Assembly: GCF_000321225.1 (NCBI RefSeq)
Contig: NW_004450276.1
Coordinates: 2,559,760-2,623,759, forward strand
Origin: Odobenus rosmarus divergens
Taxonomy: Eukaryota; Chordata; Mammalia; Carnivora; Odobenidae
Direction of reading: 5' to 3'
Length of the DNA: 64,000 nucleotides
A program made the translations under genes and the position numbers. Below are positions 47,182 through 57,215 of this stretch, in pieces (the stretch's first letter is position 1; every line of letters begins with the position of its first letter). Below the pieces are notes generated by a model that was given only the letters and a program-made list of their open reading frames with translations, was not told the DNA's origin and made no database searches.

Positions 47182-47718
47182 ACAACCGAAGAAAAGACAA
47201 GTTTTTCAGGTTGTTTTTTTTTTTAAGCAGCGAGCATAAAGTAAAAATTCTTTCTGAATTATACCATTAACTTCCAAGTAACTTGAGAAATACTGTCATC
47301 ATGCTTGATAAAGCTAACCAGTAGTAAAATTAAATATAAACACTTCTTTTCTTCTTAAGAGGCTGGCTCAGCCGAGAATTACTTCTAAGTAATCGCCCTT
47401 CTAAGGTGAGGAGACCCCCATTTCACAACCCAGAATAAATAAAATCGAGCACATTCTCCTCGTGTTGGCTTCTTGCCCAGTGACTTGGAGGAGTCGTTAT
47501 GGCCTTTGAAGATACTGCTCTAGGGAGAGACAGCCTCATTGGGAAAAGAAGCTAGTATGTTCTTTTTGAAGGAGAATACATTCCACAGATGACAGGGAAT
47601 TCACTGAAATTGCTGATACGGTCTGTTCTTCATATGGGATTTCTTACTTGATAAATCTCTCCATGGGTGTTTGCTAATCCTTTACATACCTTAGTTGAAG
47701 ACCTCGGATCCCAAGTGA
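47182..47718. other. Unique-looking intron sequence
   Basis: No repeat or exon recognised. Confidence 0.35.
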
Positions 47719-47736
47719 TTATATATATATATATAT
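47719..47736 (+). repeat. (AT)n microsatellite next to an antisense SINE tail
   Basis: About nine AT units directly before the T-run of the SINE. Confidence 0.9.
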
Positions 47737-47923
47737 TTTTTTTTAAGATTTTATTTATTTATTTGACAGAGAGAAAGAGGGAACACAAGCAGGGGGAGTG
47801 GCAGAGGGAGAAACAGGCTTCTTGCTGAGCAGGGAGCCTGATGCGGGGGCTCAATCCCAGGACCCTGGGATCCTGACCTGAGCCGAAGGCATTCGCCCAA
47901 CGACTGAGCCACCCAGGCACCCC
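47737..47923 (-). mobile_element. CAN-type SINE, antisense
   Basis: T-run, AAGATTTTATTTATTTATTT start, GAGCCACCCAGGCACCCC end. Target duplication not clear. Confidence 0.95.
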
Positions 47924-48391
47924 GATCAAATTCTTGATACGCAGAAAGAAAGATGTGTACTGCATTTCTCTGTGTGTATGTGTGTGCACGCATGCATATT
48001 AACCATATAAAACAAAATCCTGATCAGACCAACCTTGCAAGCTCCCCTAATGATTTAGCCATTTGGGTTTTATAGGCCCCAATCTCTGTGGTAGCAGAAC
48101 CTTGCATTGAGTACGTAATGCATAAGCACCTGATAATTGATTTCTCTAACAGAAAAAATCAGCTCCTTAATTGAGTCCTTTAACAGTTATTTCTGTATAC
48201 CTGCTGCTATGGTAAATGCTTGGAGTCCCAGGAGTGCGACTGCTGGATTATATAGTTCTATTTTTAAGTTTTTGAGGAACCTCCATACTGTTTTCCATAG
48301 TGGCTGCACCAATTTACCTTCCCACCGACAGTACATGAGGGTTCCCTTTTCTCCACAGTCTTTACCACTACTTGTTATTTCTTGTCTTTTT

Positions 48392-48578
48392 TTTTTTTTT
48401 TAAGATTTTATTTATTTATTTGAGAGAGAGAACACAAGCAGGGGGAGGGGCAGAGGGAGAGTGAGAAGTGGACTCCCCGCTGAGCAGAGAGCCTGGTGCA
48501 GGGCTCCATCCCAGGACCCTGGGATCACGACCTGAGCTGAAGGCAGATGCTTAACCGACTGAGCCACCCAGGCGCCCC
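48392..48578 (-). mobile_element. CAN-type SINE, antisense, inside L1
   Basis: 12-bp target duplication TCTTGTCTTTTT at 48380-48391 and 48579-48590 within L1 sequence. Confidence 0.97.
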
Positions 48579-49037
48579 TCTTGTCTTTTTGACATTAGCC
48601 ATTCGGACAGGAGTGAGGGGATATCTCATTGTAGTTTTGATTTGCATTTCCCTGGTAATTAGTGATGTTGAGCATCTTTTCATGTGTCTGTTGGCCATCT
48701 GGATGTCTTCTTTGGAGAAATGGCTGTTCAGGTGCTCTGCCCATTTTTTTTTAATTGGACTTTTTATTCTTGAATTGTGTGAGTTCTTTATAAATTTTGG
48801 ATATTAACCCCTTTTCAGATACATGATTTTTCAAATATTTTTCCCCTTTGGTAAGGTTGCCTTTTTATTTTGTTGATGGTTTCCTTTGTGGTGCAGAAGC
48901 TTTTTAAGTTTGGTGTAGGCCCACTTACTTATTTTTGCTTTTGCTGCTTTTGGTGTCAGATTCAAAAAATCATTGCCAACACCTGTGTCAAGGAGCTTAT
49001 CACTTATGTTTTCTTTTAGAAGTTTTATGGTTTCAGA

Positions 49038-49059
49038 GGTGCCTGGGTGGCTCAGTCGT
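49038..49059 (+). mobile_element. SINE head fragment at a deletion scar in L1
   Basis: Only GGTGCCTGGGTGGCTCAGTC is present, between L1 sequence ending ATGGTTTCAG and L1 sequence starting TTCTGTTCCATTGAT. Body and tail are missing. Confidence 0.85.
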
Positions 49060-49309
49060 TCTGTTCCATTGATTTATGTGTCTGTTTTTATGCCAATACC
49101 ATATTCTTTGATTACTGTAGTTTTGTAATACAGTTTGAAATTGGGGGACACAATGCCTCCAGCTTTGTTCTTTTTCTCAAGATTGCTTTGGCTAATTGGG
49201 GAGTCTTTTGTGGTTTCATATAAATTTTAAGATTTACAAATCTAATTTATAGATTAGGTATGTAAATCTAAATCACATTTCTACTGTGACAAGTGCCATT
49301 GGAATTTTA

Positions 49310-49520
49310 TTTTTTTTAATTTTTAAATTTTTTTTAAAGATTTTTATTTATTCATTTGCGGGAGAGACAGAGAGCACAAGCAGGGGGAGAGGCCGAGGGA
49401 GAGGGAGAAGCAGACTCCCCGCCGAGCAAGAAGCCCGATGCGGGACTCGATCCCAGGACCCTGGGATCATGACCTGAGCTGAAGGCAGACGCTTAACCAT
49501 CTGAGCCACCCAGGCGCCCC
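49310..49520 (-). mobile_element. CAN-type SINE, antisense, inside L1
   Basis: 15-bp target duplication GCCATTGGAATTTTA at 49295-49309 and 49521-49535. The tail end has a duplicated TTTTTAAATTTTTTTTAAAG. Confidence 0.97.
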
Positions 49521-49856
49521 GCCATTGGAATTTTAATAGGGATTGCATTGAATCTTAGATTGCTTTGGGTAGTATGGACATTTTGACAGTATTCTTCCAC
49601 TGCATGAGCATGGAATATCTTTCCATTTATTTGTGTCTTCCTCAGTTTCTTTCATCAGTGTCTTACAGTTTTCAGTATACAGGTCTTTCACCTCCTTGGT
49701 TAAATTTATTCCTAGGTATTTTATTCTTTTTGATGCAATTGTAAATAGGACAGTTAATTTCGCTTTTTGATAGTTTGTTATTTGCATAAAGAACCACCAC
49801 AGATTTTTGTATATTGATTTTGTATCCTGCAACTTTACTGAATTGGTTTATCATTT

Positions 49857-50047
49857 TTTTTTTAAGATTTTATTTATTTGACAGAGAGAGACACAGCGAG
49901 AGAGGGAACACAAGCAGGGGGAGTGGGAGAGGGAGAAGCAGGCTTCCCGCCGAGCAGGGAACCCGATGTGGGGCTCGATCCCAGGACCCTGGGATCACGA
50001 CCTGAGCCGAAGGCAGACGCCTAACGACTGAGCCACCCAGGCGCCCC
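49857..50047 (-). mobile_element. CAN-type SINE, antisense, inside L1
   Basis: Perfect 19-bp target duplication CTGAATTGGTTTATCATTT at 49838-49856 and 50048-50066; the head GGCGCCCC is intact. Probably the youngest of the three in this L1. Confidence 0.98.
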
Positions 50048-50214
50048 CTGAATTGGTTTATCATTTCTAACAGTTTTTTGGTGGAGTCTTTAGGGTTCTT
50101 TCTATATAATCTGTCATCTGCAAACAGTGACGGTTTTACTTCTTCCTTTCCAATTTGGATGCCTGTTACTTCTTTTTCTTGCCTAATTGTTCTGGCCCCC
50201 AAAGTCTCTTTTCA

Positions 50215-50728
50215 ATTAACAGCCACCATAGTACTGTTAACATACCAGACTGCATCACTCTGCTGCTGAAAACCCTCCAGTGACTTATCTCATTTAGAGT
50301 AAAAGCTGAACATCTTGATTGTGACCTGAAAAGCCACATCAAACCTGAGAGCTCTGACCTCATGTTTTGTTCTTTTCCCTGGTTCCCTCCACTCAGCCAG
50401 ACCTTGTCTTCCTCTGGCCTGCTTCCCCATTGAGGCCTCTGCCGTGCCACTTTCCTCTGCCTGAGTTCACACGTCTGCATTCGCTCACCCCATTCATGCT
50501 TTTGTTCAAACTCTACCTGCCCTGTCCCCTTGTACCCGGGTTTTCCTTACCTTGTTTTGATTTTTCTTTTCCTACAACATGCCTTTGAACATATACTTTG
50601 TCTGTGATGTCTGTGATTTATGCCTTGTCTCTCCCCCTGGAATGTAAACTCCTAGAAGGCATGAGAATCTTAGTTTCTATTGTTCACCGTCCCAAACAGT
50701 GCCTGACACACAAATAATGAATGGATGA
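50215..50728 (+). mobile_element. LINE-2, 3' part, sense
   Basis: GAAAACCCTCCAGTGACTTA, AGTAAAAGCTGAACATCTTG, TTCCCTCCACTCAGCCAGAC, GGAATGTAAACTCCTAGAAG and AGTGCCTGACACACAAATAA: the L2 3' order over about 500 bp. Confidence 0.82.
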
Positions 50729-51108
50729 GAACTCTAAAGAGGTTTTCCCTAACTGCCCATTTCATGTTGCCTATTCACCGCCCCCCCGCCCCCTGTGGTT
50801 ACTCTCTATTCACATAACTTTTTTTTTTTTCTACTTTGTTAATTGATATCCCCTCTACTAGAATACAAAATAAGCTATGTGGAGGCAGGGACTCAAGATA
50901 GTAAACATGTTCTTAAAATATTCATTAAGGGAATCAATTCTAGAGAAGGACTTTGAAATTTCTCAAATCCATTAACTGCATATGTAAATTTTATCTTGTG
51001 ACAAATCTGATGATTTGCTTATTCAGTCGGAGTCAGTGTTCAGTGGTCAGGATACATAATTAGTTACATTCTTTTTATTACTGTGACTTGATATATTTGG
51101 CTGTTAAA
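50729..51108. other. Unique-looking intron sequence
   Basis: Includes a C-rich run at 50779-50792 and T11 near 50821; nothing else recognised. Confidence 0.35.
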
Positions 51109-51118
51109 GAATTCCCAG

Positions 51119-51312
51119 GGGCGCCTGGCGGCTCAGTCGGTTAAGCGTCTGCCTTCAGCTCAGGTCATGACCCCAGGGTCCTGGGATTGAGCCCCACATC
51201 GGGTTCTCCCCTCAGTGGAGAGCCTGCTTCTCGTTCTCTCTGGCATTCCCCCCTGCTTGTGTTCTCGCGTGCTCTTTCTCAAATAAATAAAATCTTAAAA
51301 AAAAAAAAAAAG
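51119..51312 (+). mobile_element. CAN-type SINE, sense
   Basis: Head GGGCGCCTGGCGGCTCAGTC. Target duplication GAATTCCCAG at 51109-51118 and 51313-51322. Confidence 0.96.
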
Positions 51313-51322
51313 GAATTCCCAG

Positions 51323-52008
51323 ACTCTCCTTGGTAGTTTATAATAAATTAGGCAAATATTTTTTAAAAGTGCAATGATTGGTAAGACTCAAGGCAAGATT
51401 TTTTTTTTTTTTTTTTTTACAACATGCTGTAGAACCGTCCACCTGTATGTAAAGGGAATCAAATAAAGAAGATTTTCATTCTATATGGGAAGGATTTTTG
51501 ATTATCACTGAAAGTAGCAAGTTGTACAGGGAAGAATAACTGGGCACTGAAGTATTAATGTGTAAAAAATAAAACAGCTGTGATTTTATTCTGGAAAGTA
51601 CATTACCATCCCTTCAGTTCCTGAGTATTTCGTGTGTGAGACTCAAGGGTGATCCTCCCATTTGAGTCTTTTTTAATTATGGAAGAGTATTAGCAGGTTT
51701 TATAGGAAATGATTACCACAAGAAAGTAGATCAAAAATCCAATTTGATTTTTAAGCTCTTTTCTATAGTCTCATAATAGGTATCTGGGTCATACTTTTCT
51801 TTAAATTTCTTTTAAAAATATTGCAAGTTCGGGGTAGTTAATACCTAGACAAATCCATTATAGACATTAAAACATATAGACCATGGATTTTTCTTTTATG
51901 TTATTAGATATTGACAGTTTCAGAATGAAAGCGGAAAAAAACCTACCTTGCTATTGAGCATAGTAAAATGCATGTTTATATTAAGAAGAAGAAGAAATTA
52001 AGAAGAAG
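51323..52008. other. Unique-looking intron sequence
   Basis: Contains T20 at about 51400-51419; no element recognised next to it. Confidence 0.4.
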
Positions 52009-52176
52009 AGCCTGGGTGGCTCAGTCCATTTTGGCTCAGGTCACGATCCCGGGGTTCTGGGATTGAGTCCTGCATTGGGCTCCCTGCTCAGCGGGAAGCC
52101 TGCTTCTCTCTCTGCCACTCCCCCTGCTTGTGCTTGCTCTCTCTCTCTGACAAATAAATATAGAAAATCTTAAAAA
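52009..52176 (+). mobile_element. CAN-type SINE, sense, head clipped
   Basis: Begins AGCCTGGGTGGCTCAGTCC, lacking the GGGGC start and about 15 bases after the A box (CAGTCCATTTTGGCTCAGG). The tail continues into a (GAAA)n array. Confidence 0.93.
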
Positions 52177-52286
52177 AGAAAGAAAAAGAAAGAAAGAGAA
52201 AGAAAGAAAAGAAAGAAAGGGAAGGAAGGAAAGGAAGGAAAGAAAGAAAGGAAGGGAAGGAAAGAAAGAAAGAAAGAAAGAAAGGA
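52177..52286 (+). repeat. (GAAA)n/(GGAA)n array grown from a SINE tail
   Basis: About 110 bases with only A and G, mixed GAAA and GGAA units. Confidence 0.95.
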
Positions 52287-52542
52287 AATCAGTGCATGAA
52301 AATTCAAATAACTCTACTAATCACAACCAGAAGTTTGTTTTGAGTGAATTTCATTCTGCTTTTTAACTAGATATTCTACCACTAGCACATTTTTAATAAA
52401 CATTTTGTTGTATCCATTAACATGATTGGTTTCATTATTAACTCATTAAGTCGTTGTCTAGGAAGAAAACTAGAAATAGTGCCATAAACTTGCTATGATC
52501 TGTTTTATCACTGTTACTTTATGACCAAAGAGTTTTTGGTTT

Positions 52543-52815
52543 GCTTGTTTTTTGAGATTCTACATGTCAGATCATATGGTATTCATCTTTTCTGTCTGAC
52601 TTATCTTACTTAGCATAATACCCTCAAGGTCCGTCCATATTGTCACAAATGGCAGGATTTCCTTCTTTTTATGGCTGAATAATATTCCATTTATCCATTG
52701 ATGGACACTTACGTTGTTTCCCTGGCTTGGTTGTTGTAAATGATGCTACTGTGAACATGGGAGTGCAGATATCTCTTCAACATAGTATTTTTGTTTCCTT
52801 TGGATATGTTCCCAG
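52543..52815 (-). mobile_element. LINE-1 3' region, antisense
   Basis: TGACTTATCTTACTTAGCAT, AATACCCTCAAGGTCCGTCC, GGCTGAATAATATTCCATTT, GATGGACACTTACGTTGTTT and GATATGTTCCCAGAAGTGGG. Confidence 0.85.
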
Positions 52816-53609
52816 AAGTGGGCTGAAACAGATTTTTTTAAGTTCATTATCGCCTACTTATAATAACCGTCCTGATAGCCTTAGGTCTATGATTCCAGAA
52901 GGTTGTGAAAATATAAAAATTTGCTCCTGCTGTAAACCTCAAACGTATCTCTAACAAGAACCTGTGGGCTGTCACTGGCCCAGCCTCTGGAGTACTAACG
53001 CAACAGCTTCCTTTGGTTATGTGAAAAAGCAAGTCCTGTGGCCCCAGAGCTGTGCATGAGCACCCCCCTGCACCTGCTAGTTGGGTTTCCGTACATGCCT
53101 GTGGATAACCAGATTCTGGCATCCATCCCTCAGCACAGTAGAGCATATGGCAGCAGAACGAAGGACCTTAAGGGAGGCTAGACAGCAGAAGTCGGAGGAG
53201 GAGGAGGAGGAACAATTGGGAGGGTTGAGATGTTGGTGGGCCATCCTTCTGGGTCTAGGCTGGACTGTAGTGGGGCTACGTTGGGCCTGGGGCAGGCGGT
53301 GGTGAAACCTGGTGGTTTGGATCTTCAGCACCCAGCTATACTAACAACTTCGTGTAGGCATCACTCAGAAGAATTCTACCCTGAGATTGTAAACTGACAG
53401 AAACTCCCCAGGCTTCCACTATTGGAGCCAAAGCATCTTTGCTGATACAGCAGCATAAAAAAGGAGTCTTTCCAAAAGTAATAAACTTGCAAAGCAAAGT
53501 TAGAATGCTCCCAAGAGTAACTGTAAGGCCAGTGAAAATCCTTAAAAGTTAGTCCAGGAAACATTTTATCATAAGGAACTTTGCATGACTTTTTCTTACC
53601 CTTTTCAAA
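52816..53609. other. Unique-looking intron sequence
   Basis: Includes a (GGA)n stretch at 53196-53210, which gives a run of Glu in a chance frame. No exon signals. Confidence 0.4.
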
Positions 53610-53690
53610 TATAGTATATATATTATAAATTCCTTATGTATATATTCTTTATAGTATATTCCATATATATATACATTGTACTATAATAGC
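53610..53690. repeat. AT-rich stretch with TATATA palindromes
   Basis: Near-alternating AT with GTATATTCCATATATATATAC; could fold into hairpins. Confidence 0.75.
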
Positions 53691-53794
53691 TGTGGTCTTT
53701 CGGCTCTCCCTGTTCAATCTCTTTTGTGGCATCACTGAAAGCCTCGAAACCACATATGTTTTCTTTATTTTATTTATTTTTATTTTATTTTATC

Positions 53795-53986
53795 TTTTAA
53801 AGATTTATTTATTTATTTATTTGACAGAGACAGTGAGAGAGGGAACACAAGCAGGGGGAGTGGGGGGAGGGAGAAGCAGGCTTCCCACTGAGCAGGGAGC
53901 CCGGTGCGGGGCTCAAACCCAGGACTCTGGGATCATGACCCGAGCCGAAGGCAGACGCTTAACCGACTGAGCCACCCAGGTGCCCC
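53795..53986 (-). mobile_element. CAN-type SINE, antisense (left unit of a tandem pair)
   Basis: TTTAAAGATTTATTTATTTA start and GAGCCACCCAGGTGCCCC end, butted against the tail of the next SINE. The long (ATTTT)n tail at 53763-53795 lies to its left. Confidence 0.95.
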
Positions 53987-53987
53987 A

Positions 53988-54171
53988 TTTTTATTTATTT
54001 ATTTGACAGAGAGAGACACAGCGAGAGAGGGAACACAAGCAGGGGGAGCGGGAGAGGGAGAAGCAGGCTTCCCACTGAGCAGGGAGCCTGATGCAGGTCT
54101 CGATCCTAGGACCCTAGGATCATGACCTGAGCCGAAGGCAGACGCCTAATCACTGAGCCACCCAGGTGCCT
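53988..54171 (-). mobile_element. CAN-type SINE, antisense (right unit of a tandem pair)
   Basis: TTTTTATTTATTTATTTGAC start and GAGCCACCCAGGTGCCTC end. One target duplication CACATATGTTTT encloses the pair: 53751-53762 and 54172-54183. Confidence 0.95.
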
Positions 54172-54368
54172 CACATATGTTTTAATATCTTAATTCTCTT
54201 TGCATGAAATAGAGTTTGTATATGTTGTGGAAAACAGAAGAGAGAAAAGTCGTATACAAACAAAAATCATGATTTGACATTGTTACTGATTTATTGGACC
54301 ACAAATTGATTCAAGTGCAAAGAGGCAGAAATACATGAACTTTACAGTAAATGCCTATAGTTTTTGGT

Positions 54369-54562
54369 TTTTTTAAAGATTTTATTTATTCATTTATTTG
54401 AGAGCGAGGGAGAGAGTACAAGCAGAGGGAGGGGCAGAGGGACAGGGAGAAGCCGACTCCCCACTGAGCAGGGAGCCCAATGCAGGGCTTGATCCCAGGA
54501 ACCTGGGATCATGACCTGAGCCAAAGTCAGACGCTCAAGCAACTGAGCCACCCACGCGCCCC
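54369..54562 (-). mobile_element. CAN-type SINE, antisense
   Basis: TTTTTTTAAAGATTTTATTT start and GAGCCACCCACGCGCCCC end. Target duplication not clear. Confidence 0.94.
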
Positions 54563-54784
54563 GAACAGTTTGTAGTTCTAACACATGAAACTGCTCAGTG
54601 TTACCTGTTTTGTTTTGTTTTGTTTTTAAATGGACTAAATGACACTACAAGGCAGACTTTGGCCTGATTTTTTTTACCTCTTTCTGTCCCAATTTTTGAG
54701 CATTTTGTAAAGCACAATTTTCACGTGTTCAGAATTTCACCCGGACATTTAAGTGCTCTAAAATTGCCATCAATGTACCCTTTT

Positions 54785-54960
54785 GAATGAAAGGCAGCCC
54801 AGGGCTGCAGAAAGCTCAGGCTTTAGAATGAGATCATTGGGTCTGAATATCCCCTCCATTATTTGTGGCCTAGGAGAACTGTTTTGAGCCTTATTTCCCT
54901 CATCTGGGAAAACCAGTTGCTGCTGGGATTGAAAGAAATGCGCCAGTCTCTTCATAATAC
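54785..54960 (+). mobile_element. MIR SINE, sense, diverged
   Basis: CTCAGGCTTTAGAATGAGAT, GGTCTGAATATCCCCTCC and TTATTTCCCTCATCTGGGAA follow MIR order. Confidence 0.65.
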
Positions 54961-56166
54961 ACAGCACACCACTCAGACGTTCTGTAGTTCTTATAATTTG
55001 ATTTTAAGTCGTGCCGTGTACAGGATGAAGGAGGACATGGAGGAGAAGAGTAGAATTGCTTTACATCTGTATTATTTATTCATCTCCCCTTTCAAACACA
55101 TTTGAAAACAGACCAGAGATACTATGGTGAAGTGACACAGCCTTTTGAAAGCACTTTTGCATGCTACTCTGGAAGATGAGATGCTCTACTCTTCTACAGA
55201 TTGGTACCTACTGAGTGAAGAATCTGTTCAGCTTTAGGTCACAGCTGAAGTGCAGCAAACTTTTAATTCTGTGTGCCAAAAAGGTGACTACAAAATGGGA
55301 GGGCTTTAGCAACCACCTTATGCTATGGAGCATATACTGGGTAGAAGGCACTAAAAAAGGCAAAGGAATCCATCCACCTTGTCACGTGGATCCAGGGGAG
55401 TGAGAAGCAGAGACTGGTAGACAGTATTCCCCCACCTCCTGTGGCCTCCACCGCCGCAAAACAAGTGAGCTGGGAATCCAGCAACACTAGACTCCAGCTG
55501 TGGCACTGGGCTGAGAAAGAAAGTTCTTAGGGTATTAATGAGGTCAAAAGAAAGTGGAATTAAGGATCACATGGTCTCCCAATCAACTTACTATCTCAGT
55601 GATTCTGTGGAGGAGGGTGATTCCAGATCTCAGTCTCAGTTGGTATTTAAGTGCTGTTCCACACCAGTCCTGCTTGGACCCCACCTAGGGCTACGGGCCC
55701 CTTTACATGTGTGTTTTCTGCCTTGCTCCCTTCTTACTGTGGGTTGCCGAAGCACGTCCCGGGGCCCTGAGGAGAGAAGCGATGCTGGAAAAACCACAGA
55801 AACACGGCAGGCTTCCTTCTGGGCTGAAAGTGTGTATGTGACTGGGAGTGAGGCCGAGAGGCCCGAATGAGGAAAAGAGGAAGTCCTGTGAGGACCCTAC
55901 AGCCCACAGGCCAGATATGCGGGTGTCCACTGAAAGCAGGGTATGTTTGGTTAAAAAAATAATGGTTTCATGGGATAAACATTCAAAGATTCCTTAAGCC
56001 ATGTTCCCTTGGGACTTCCAAGTTGGTTAAAAAAATAAATGCCTCTGTGACTGAGGACTATGGAAGAAAATGAGAATTCAAGAGATGGGACAGTGGAGGC
56101 AAACAGATCTGGGGAAGCCATACCGTGTTCTCGTGTAGGAGATAGTATGAAAGAATGCACGCTGGA
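54961..56166. other. Unique-looking intron sequence (1.2 kb)
   Basis: No exon or repeat recognised; the 110-codon frame at 55538-55870 has no domain or splice context. Confidence 0.4.
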
Positions 56167-56180
56167 GAAAACCATCTTGA

Positions 56181-56379
56181 GGGCCACCTGGGCTCTTGAG
56201 GGGCTCAGTCGTTAAACTCAGGTCATGATCCCAGGGTCCTGGGATCGAGTGCCGCATCGGGCTCCCTGCTCGGGGGGAAGCCTGCTTCTCCCTCTCCCAC
56301 TCCCCCTGCTTGTGTTCCCTTCTAGCTAACTCTCTCTCTGTCAAATAAATAAATAAAAATCTTAAAAAAAAAAAAGAAA
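56181..56379 (+). mobile_element. CAN-type SINE, sense, with a rearranged head
   Basis: The head reads GGGCCACCTGGGCTCTTGAG then GGGCTCAGTCGTTAAACTCA: an insertion in the A box and a loss in the loop. 14-bp target duplication GAAAACCATCTTGA at 56167-56180 and 56380-56393. Confidence 0.95.
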
Positions 56380-56584
56380 GAAAACCATCTTGAATGTGAT
56401 CGTCATTTAGTGTTACAGCATATGGCAGGTCCTCAACTCTCTTAACTAGTTTGGTCTGAGGAGCGTCAGAGTGGAAGAATACAGACGAAACCGTTCATGT
56501 AGGGCCTTAAAAGACGGGTGAATATGGGCAAACATTTATTTAGGTGTGGCATTTATTGTGGTGTATAGCAAGTGCCCATTTATT

Positions 56585-56809
56585 TTTATTAAGATTTTTA
56601 AAATTTATTTATTTATTTATTTATTTGAGAGAGAGTGGGTGAGCAGGGGGAGGAGCAGAGGAGGAAGAAGAATGAGGGGGAAAGAATCTCAAGCAGACTC
56701 CCTGCTGAGCCGAGAGCCTGACACGGGGCTCAGTCCCACGACCCTGAGATCATGACGGAGCCAAATCCAAGAGTCAGAGGCTTAACTGACTGAGCCACCC
56801 AGGTGCCCT
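56585..56809 (-). mobile_element. CAN-type SINE, antisense
   Basis: Contains an (ATTT)n tail and a purine-rich body with an extra GGAGGAAGAAGAATGAGG block. Flanks GCAAGTGCCCATTTATT and GCAAACGCCCATTTATT at 56568-56584 and 56810-56826, two mismatches. Confidence 0.95.
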
Positions 56810-56904
56810 GCAAACGCCCATTTATTGAGCACTCTCTATTCCAAACACTGGCCTGGCCTTGTGCGTGCATATTTTTAGAGTTTGGGTTTTTTGGGGGAAG
56901 TAGG

Positions 56905-57030
56905 GCGGTGGTGGTTAGACTCCACATGTAAGTGAGATCATACGGTATTTGCTTTTGTCTAACTTATTTCATAAGCATAATGCCCTTGGGGTCCATGCAA
57001 GTCCATTGCAAATGGCAGGATTTCCCATAC
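56905..57030 (-). mobile_element. LINE-1 3' fragment, antisense
   Basis: CACATGTAAGTGAGATCATA, TTATTTCATAAGCATAATGC and CAAATGGCAGGATTTCCC. Confidence 0.75.
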
Positions 57031-57064
57031 CTCGTGACGTGCATTTTCTGAAATAATCATGCTG

Positions 57065-57215
57065 CCATACTGGTGTTATTACTCTCATTTTAGCCATGAG
57101 GAAACATTGCTCAGCGAGGGTAAGAAATAATGCCCAGGTTGCTCACCTGATAAATGGCAGAATCAGAGCTCAAATCCAGGCCCATTTAAAATGCCCTGTT
57201 CTTGAACCCATGCGA
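57065..57215 (-). mobile_element. MIR SINE, antisense
   Basis: TTATTACTCTCATTTTAGCC, GAGGAAACATTGCTCAGCGA, ATAAATGGCAGAATCAGAGC and CTCAAATCCAGGCCCATT. Confidence 0.78.

Larger units (their letters stand above)
48218..50190 (-). mobile_element. LINE-1 ORF2 relic, antisense, carrying three SINEs and a SINE scrap
   Basis: On the minus strand it shows L1 ORF2 peptides: L-F-A-D-D in the reverse-transcriptase core (near 50110), [10 protein letters not shown] (near 49700), and the common ORF2 end region at 48218-48390. Frames are broken by stops and four insertions. The part between 49036 and 49060 has lost roughly 200 bp of ORF2 (estimate from memory of the consensus). The element stops at about 50190 on its 5' side. 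Dead copy. Confidence 0.92.

Noticed and set aside
49870..50202. Minus-strand frame with a reverse-transcriptase-like L-F-A-D-D
   Set aside because: Real homology to L1 ORF2, but the copy is truncated, interrupted by SINEs and stops; recorded as a mobile element and not as a gene.
53081..53305. 74-codon + frame with a run of six Glu, briefly considered as the acidic CACNB2 linker exon
   Set aside because: The sequence does not match the expected S-A-D-S-Y-T-S-R-P or the following acidic segment; the Glu run is a (GGA)n repeat.
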